Source: Pachypanchax playfairii (taxonomy: Eukaryota; Chordata; Actinopteri; Cyprinodontiformes; Aplocheilidae). From it: a stretch of DNA of 64,000 bases. The stretch spans positions 902,818 through 966,817 of the forward strand of contig SSNP01000107.1 in assembly GCA_006937955.1 (NCBI GenBank), written 5' to 3'. The notes beneath the pieces were generated by a model. The model had not been told where the DNA came from. It ran no database searches and saw only the letters and a program-made list of their open reading frames with translations. Below, piece by piece: positions 59,532-64,000 of this stretch (the first letter of the stretch is position 1; the number at the start of each line of letters is the position of its first letter). Both the position numbers and the translations under genes were made by a program.

Positions 59532-59791
59532 ATGATGATGTACCTGTCTCCCTCCCTCCCTGTCTGCTTTAACATGCTGATGTACCTGTCTCCCTCCCTG
59601 CCTGTCTGCTTTAACATGCTGATGTACCTGTCTCCCTCCCTGCCTGTCTGCTTTAACATGATGATGTACCTGTCTCCCTCCCTCCCTGTCTGCTTTAACA
59701 TGATGATGTACCTGTCTCCCTCCCTCCCTGTCTGCTTTAACATGATGATGTACCTGTCTCCCTCCCTCCCTGTCTGCTTTAACATGCTGAT
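59532..59791 (+). repeat. Minisatellite continuation right of the LTR
   Basis: Six more units, mainly the ATGATGATGTACC..CCCTCCCTCCCTG form that also occurs just left of the insert, so both blocks are one array. It ends at CTGATACCTGG. Confidence 0.95.
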
Positions 59792-59901
59792 ACCTGGTAA
59801 ATTAACAGAAACAGTCTGTGTGTTTGTTCAGTATTTCAGTTTCAATATTTTGATCTGAATATTAATAATACTCTCCTGTGTCTCTATTTATTTCCATTTA
59901 G

Positions 59902-59999
59902 GTTCTTCTTCTGTGGTGATTAAGTCTGATGTCACATCTGATCCTTCAGAAACCTCCAGTTTACAACCAGCAGCTCTTCCAGGTGACCCAGCTGAGTGA
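59902..59999 (+). CDS. Possible terminal coding exon of unknown gene
   Basis: An acceptor-like TTTATTTCCATTTAG ends at 59901. The phase-2 frame then reads SSSVVIKSDVTSDPSETSSL and QPAALPGDPAE before TGA at 59997-59999. The composition is protein-like, and a V..KSD motif occurs at the start of some fish NLR-type proteins. No upstream exon was found on this strand, so it may be chance or a relic. Confidence 0.2.
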
Positions 60000-62490
60000 C
60001 CATGTTTCCTCTCTGACTCAGAAAGGATGTGATCAGAGGGTCGCTGACTAATGTTGTTGTCCAAACAACATGATGGCTGAAGCTTCCACTCGCACTACAC
60101 CTACAGAATAAATGACTTTTTCACAACAAAAACCAGGAAACATTCTGAGAGAAAGATGGTGTTTTGATTAAAAAAAGCATGAAGAGGAACAAACTGTCCA
60201 AATGTTGGACATTCAGTAGTTCAGTTTGGATTTTTCTCCTCTTATTTATACTGAACCCTTTGCACATGGTTACATGTATTTAGTGTAATTATTCAACTAT
60301 ATTCTTAACTCTTTAATATTGTTGTTATTTTATTACACACTCCTCTGTTCATTTATGTCAGTATTTAAGTATTTGTTAATTATTGATTTTTTAAAAAGCT
60401 ATTTAAAATTAGCAATTATTTTATATACAGTGATATTTTATAAAATAGTGTTGATAGAAGTTGTTTACATTTTAACTGTAGTTCTTGTTGTTTGTTGTTA
60501 TAGTCGGTTGTTGCGGTTGCATTTAACTGTTTTACTTTGGATTTTGTTTTAAAATCAAAACACGTAAAGTTGACCTGGTTACAGTAAATAAATGTCTTTA
60601 GGTTTATTTTGTTAGTTGTCAGTTGGCCACGCCCACATTCAGCATCCCTCTTAGTTCTATATCACTCTAAATATTATGTGTAAATTAAATAACAGGCCAA
60701 TTTTGTATTTCCTACAGTTTAAGGTTAAAAACCACAGATAGGTAAAATCATAATAATACTTAGATGATATAATCTCCACTGATACACGTCTGCAAGATTC
60801 TCAGTGTTGCTTCTCTGAGTTGTTACTGAAAAGCTGAAAGACTTTAACCAAATACTAATCAAGACATTTTCTGCAAGTTTGAAAACATGTGATCTGGTTC
60901 TGATTCTACGTTCATTCTTTAGTCGCTCTCACTGTGGATTAACATCTAACTACATCACAACATTCTCACATCTAGTTTTATACTCAAAACGACAAATTAA
61001 AAAATAAAGACATACATTTATTGTATGTGTGTGAATTATCAAGACAATAGTCAATATTACAGGCCATAGGGGGCCCAAATCAAATTTTACTTAGGGCCCC
61101 TGTGAAGGTTTGGGCCGTCCCTGGCAAGTACTAAACAAGACTGAATGTTATGTACACGCAGATTGTATGTACAGAGCATCTAAACAGCTGTGACACTAGG
61201 GGGTATATGCTTTGTCTCAACATACAATAAAACTCAATTATCTAAAAAAAACTATCTAATAATAACCTGATGCAACTCAAAGTTGTTTACATAACTAAAG
61301 AAAAAATATTATCCCCTTCTGGGCCTCAGAACAAACATGGCCTGAGAGAATCGAGCTGTGGACTTTACTTTCAAAAGACATTAGGACTTTTGGACACTGA
61401 TGACTTTATCGCCCCCTATCGTTTAAAAAGAAGAACTTCACTACAGAAATTCATTCAAAAAAAGGTTTTTGTGCAGACCCCCGTGCTTTCAACACGCGCG
61501 CTACTTCTACCTCTATCCCAAAAAGTAAACGTTACATAACATTCAAACATTAAATCTAAAATCCATAATCTGGATATATATTGATCGTTTTCATTTCTTT
61601 GGATAAAACAGTTCCTGATAAACCAACAGGTTAAAAACATCGACCCTGTTTGTTACTTTGTGTATCTTGTTTAAACTTTATCAGTTTCTGCGTCTGTAAG
61701 CAACTTTCTCCTTTGTGTTCACTGCTGCAGACCATATGCCACTTTCGCTGAGCTGCTTGAGCGGATCGTTCCTTACTTCCCATCTAAGAGACCATTTTCT
61801 AAATTTTTTTTTGCTCGATTCAGGGCAACAAAATACAGTCACAGCTTACCTTAAAATCTGAGCGTCGTCCTATCCGCGTTATTAATAAATATCATTATCC
61901 TTAAGGGTTAAAACCAGTAGAGTCGCTCTCACATCTCCTACTTTCAGTCTCAACCTCCAGACTGAAGTAACACGGACCATAGCGATATTCATCCAGCACC
62001 TATCTCTGTGATGACAACACGCAGGGCGATAAGCTCCGCCCACCCTGGCTGGGTGAAACTCGCCCTTTCACTTCATATTTTACAGCTGCAGGTTGGTTTA
62101 AAGACTGTATGAGATTTAATGTGCACATAGCAGCGATTGTGTAAATGAACTAAAATTTGCTTTGATCTTCCACCACAGCAAGATTATTTTGTCTGAGCCC
62201 TACAGTGGCACCATCTGGTCAACTGCAGGAAAATTGCTCTTGTAAACTAACTGGACAAATTGTATATTTTAATTTCCTGTTTTGTTTTTAGTTTTGTCGT
62301 TTGCTGTTATGATAAGGTGTGACACTATTTTCTCTCCTTTCTTTATTAAAATCTGAAAATATTCTTCAAAATGCATCTATTTGTCTATTAATACATAGAT
62401 AATACGAAAAAAAAGACGAGAAATGTATTTTTACTCTAAACTTTTGATAGAAAGTGGGAAAAACAGCATTTCCCAAATATCCCAGCGAAC
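60000..62490. other. Intergenic, with one probable hAT end
   Basis: TTTGGGCCGTCCCTG ending at 61123 reads inverted as CAGGGACGGCCC, like hAT termini. The preceding GGGGGCCCAAAT..AGGGCCCC (61070-61102) fits such an element, but its other end is not visible. The 61900-62060 stretch is richer in G+C and could belong to the map10 upstream region. No other gene was recognised. Confidence 0.4.
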
Positions 62491-62494
62491 AGTG

Positions 62495-62502
62495 TGACGT
62501 AA
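62495..62502 (+). promoter_or_regulatory. CRE-like site TGACGTAA upstream of map10
   Basis: TGACGTAA is a common CREB/ATF half-palindromic variant, about 110 bp before the map10 ATG in a segment with several CpGs and no TATA. The role is inferred from position only. Confidence 0.3.
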
Positions 62503-62526
62503 AATGCACGCGACAGCTGTGTTTCC

Positions 62527-62547
62527 ATGGAGCTGCTGGAAGCATAG
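62527..62547 (+). promoter_or_regulatory. Short upstream ORF before map10
   Basis: ATGGAGCTGCTGGAAGCATAG encodes six residues and ends 60 bases before the main ATG. It would affect map10 translation only if transcription starts upstream of it, which is not shown. Confidence 0.3.
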
Positions 62548-62607
62548 AGGATTAGCAACGGACCGGTTTTGTTAGCCGATCACTTGTTTAGACTAAGAGC
62601 TCTCAGG

Positions 62608-64000
62608 ATGTCGGAGCGACCAGAAACTTTGTTTTCATTTGAGATTTTAGTGGAAAATGTCCGACTCGAGAGGCAGAACAAAGTTTTCCACGAGCTGGTT
62701 CTTGGAGTTCGACTTCTGGATTTTCCAACGCTGTTAATTTATCAGGCTGATAAGCGCAGGGGCGTCATGGAGCTCTCACAGCAGAAAGAAAGGAGTAAAC
62801 TGGGTGAATACATCTTTAACAAAGGCAAATCTTGTTTCTTCAAAATGAACTGGGGGTTAATTAATGTCCAACTCTCAAACAGGCCTCTGTGTGTCATGGT
62901 ATGGGATGGGACAGACCAGAATCCCAGGTTTGTTGGTTCCTCTCTGATATCTCTGGCTAAAGTGATGGACAGAATCAAGCAGGATGTGACCAAATATGGC
63001 TTTTCTAATCCTTCTGCACACAGAGAAAAAGGCCTTGTTGCTATATACAACGTCACAGGGGAGAAAATCGGAACAATATCACTTAGATATAAACTTGTAA
63101 GTCTTGGAGCAAGTTTGATGCCACATATTACAGAGAAGAGGGAATATAGTAGCACAAGCGTGCCCAGAAGTCAACAACAACAACAACACAACAAGGACAA
63201 AAACAAACCTCCAGAGTCTATATGCAGATTTCTACAGAAATCTATAGATTCCAAAATGTCGGGTGAGGATAAAGATGAGACAAAACCGACTGACACAGGA
63301 AGTGGAAGTGAAGAGGAGGATTTCACTCTTTTCTGCCCTCCTCTTCTTTACTACAACAGCTCTGCACAGGGGAAAAGCCAAACTAAAGAGGAGGATTTTA
63401 AATCTTTGAATTTAATTACATTTGCAGATTCTTGCTCAGAGGAAGATGATGTTACAAAGAAAGATGAAGGTCCCGACTCCAAACTGAAACACCAGAAAGA
63501 CACTGGCAAAGAGACCAGCGGGGTGACCCCAAATATCCTCGGAGAAGCCTTAAAACAGCTACCCCTGTTTAATGCCCTTGTTGCTGAATTGTCACAGTTG
63601 ACTGGCTCGAGTTCTCACCAGCCGCTGATTGTCGATTCTCGTCAGTCTTGGATTTACAAACCTGCTTCCATTGAGCCATGGGTGGGACATGAAAAAACAC
63701 CTCAACAGGTGCAAGTCCAGTCCTTACACAAGACAAGACAGGAAGCTGGTACCCAACATTTACATCGCCATAGATACTGTTTAACACCCACAGTTAACCC
63801 CGCAAGACTGAAAAACAACCAAGAAGAGACGTTACCTGGGAATAAAAGCTCCAGCAGATCTCACAGTAAGAAGCTCAGACATGGAACCACGAAGACTTTT
63901 AATCTGAGACTGAGGCAAGTTTCTCTTCTCAAAGCTAAACAGTGTGAAACACAGTCAAGTGCAGCTAAAGTAAAAACGAGCAGTAAAACCGTGAAGTCCT
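62608..64000 (+). CDS. map10: map10, microtubule-associated protein 10 (5' part)
   Basis: The frame is open for 464 codons with no stop and leaves the window. The start MSERPETLFSFEILVENVRL has A at -3 and matches the MAP10 N-terminus (ERLFSLE.LV..VRLE). Further family blocks are VRLLDFPTLLIYQ (34-46), NKGKSCFFKMN (71-81), RFVGSSLISLAKVMDRI (107-123), ALKQLPLFNALVAELSQL (about 310-327) and TKTFNLRLRQVSLLKAK near the window end. A short Gln run lies near residues 187-191. MAP10 binds and stabilises microtubules and helps cytokinesis at the spindle and midbody. Human MAP10 is also intronless in its coding part and about 900 residues, so roughly half is present. It lies divergently from sipa1l2. 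Confidence 0.9.
   Translation, partial: MSERPETLFSFEILVENVRLERQNKVFHELVLGVRLLDFPTLLIYQADKRRGVMELSQQKERSKLGEYIFNKGKSCFFKMNWGLINVQLSNRPLCVMVWDGTDQNPRFVGSSLISLAKVMDRIKQDVTKYGFSNPSAHREKGLVAIYNVTGEKIGTISLRYKLVSLGASLMPHITEKREYSSTSVPRSQQQQQHNKDKNKPPESICRFLQKSIDSKMSGEDKDETKPTDTGSGSEEEDFTLFCPPLLYYNSSAQGKSQTKEEDFKSLNLITFADSCSEEDDVTKKDEGPDSKLKHQKDTGKETSGVTPNILGEALKQLPLFNALVAELSQLTGSSSHQPLIVDSRQSWIYKPASIEPWVGHEKTPQQVQVQSLHKTRQEAGTQHLHRHRYCLTPTVNPARLKNNQEETLPGNKSSSRSHSKKLRHGTTKTFNLRLRQVSLLKAKQCETQSSAAKVKTSSKTVKS

Noticed and set aside
52257..59858. Frames reading MLMYLSPSLPVCFN or MLKQTGREGDRYIS repeatedly
   Set aside because: They are readings of the 42-bp minisatellite. The 38-bp units break the frame every few copies, so no long protein is possible.
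62742..63155. 137-codon minus-strand frame
   Set aside because: It is the antisense shadow of the map10 coding exon.

Overview
The window looks like teleost fish nuclear DNA, probably from a spiny-rayed fish. It has vertebrate-type split genes with GT/AG introns, a tRNA-derived fish SINE, a V-SINE core, fish-type LINEs, many short DNA transposons and very long minisatellites. Two real genes are visible, one at each end. Both are cut by the window edge.

Left end (1-11.2 kb, minus strand): the first three coding exons of sipa1l2, a RapGAP/PDZ scaffold protein, lie at 9429-10941, 3243-3376 and 460-648. A 5' UTR segment sits upstream to 11197. The exons join in frame with good splice sites. Right end (62.6-64 kb, plus strand): the intronless start of map10 (microtubule-associated protein 10), open at the window end. 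The genes point away from each other, as I recall for SIPA1L2 and MAP10 on human 1q42.2, so this is probably conserved synteny.

The roughly 51 kb between them holds no gene I can defend and is packed with repeats. In order: a LINE copy whose ORF carries exactly 59 in-frame 36-bp units (13.2-16.2 kb); a hAT-like element with a degraded 8-bp duplication (16.75-17.48 kb); TTAA-flanked miniature elements and another hAT-like element (19.7-21.7 kb); a young, pol-less LTR retrotransposon with a 1101-codon ORF made mostly of three minisatellites (23.4-28.6 kb); a second LINE of the first family, interrupted by a TTAA element (38.5-40.2 kb); a three-level nest of DNA transposons (43.5-45.2 kb); a second hAT copy ending in a long TA tract, then a TTAA element nested in another (48.6-49.9 kb); and a 7.6 kb minisatellite of 42/38-bp units with a 164-bp higher-order period, interrupted by a probable solo LTR (52.2-59.8 kb).

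Many insertions could be bounded to the base by their target-site duplications, and several by comparison with an uninterrupted relative in the same window. The stand-out object is the LTR element with its repeat-built ORF. No CRISPR array, rRNA or free-standing tRNA gene was seen.
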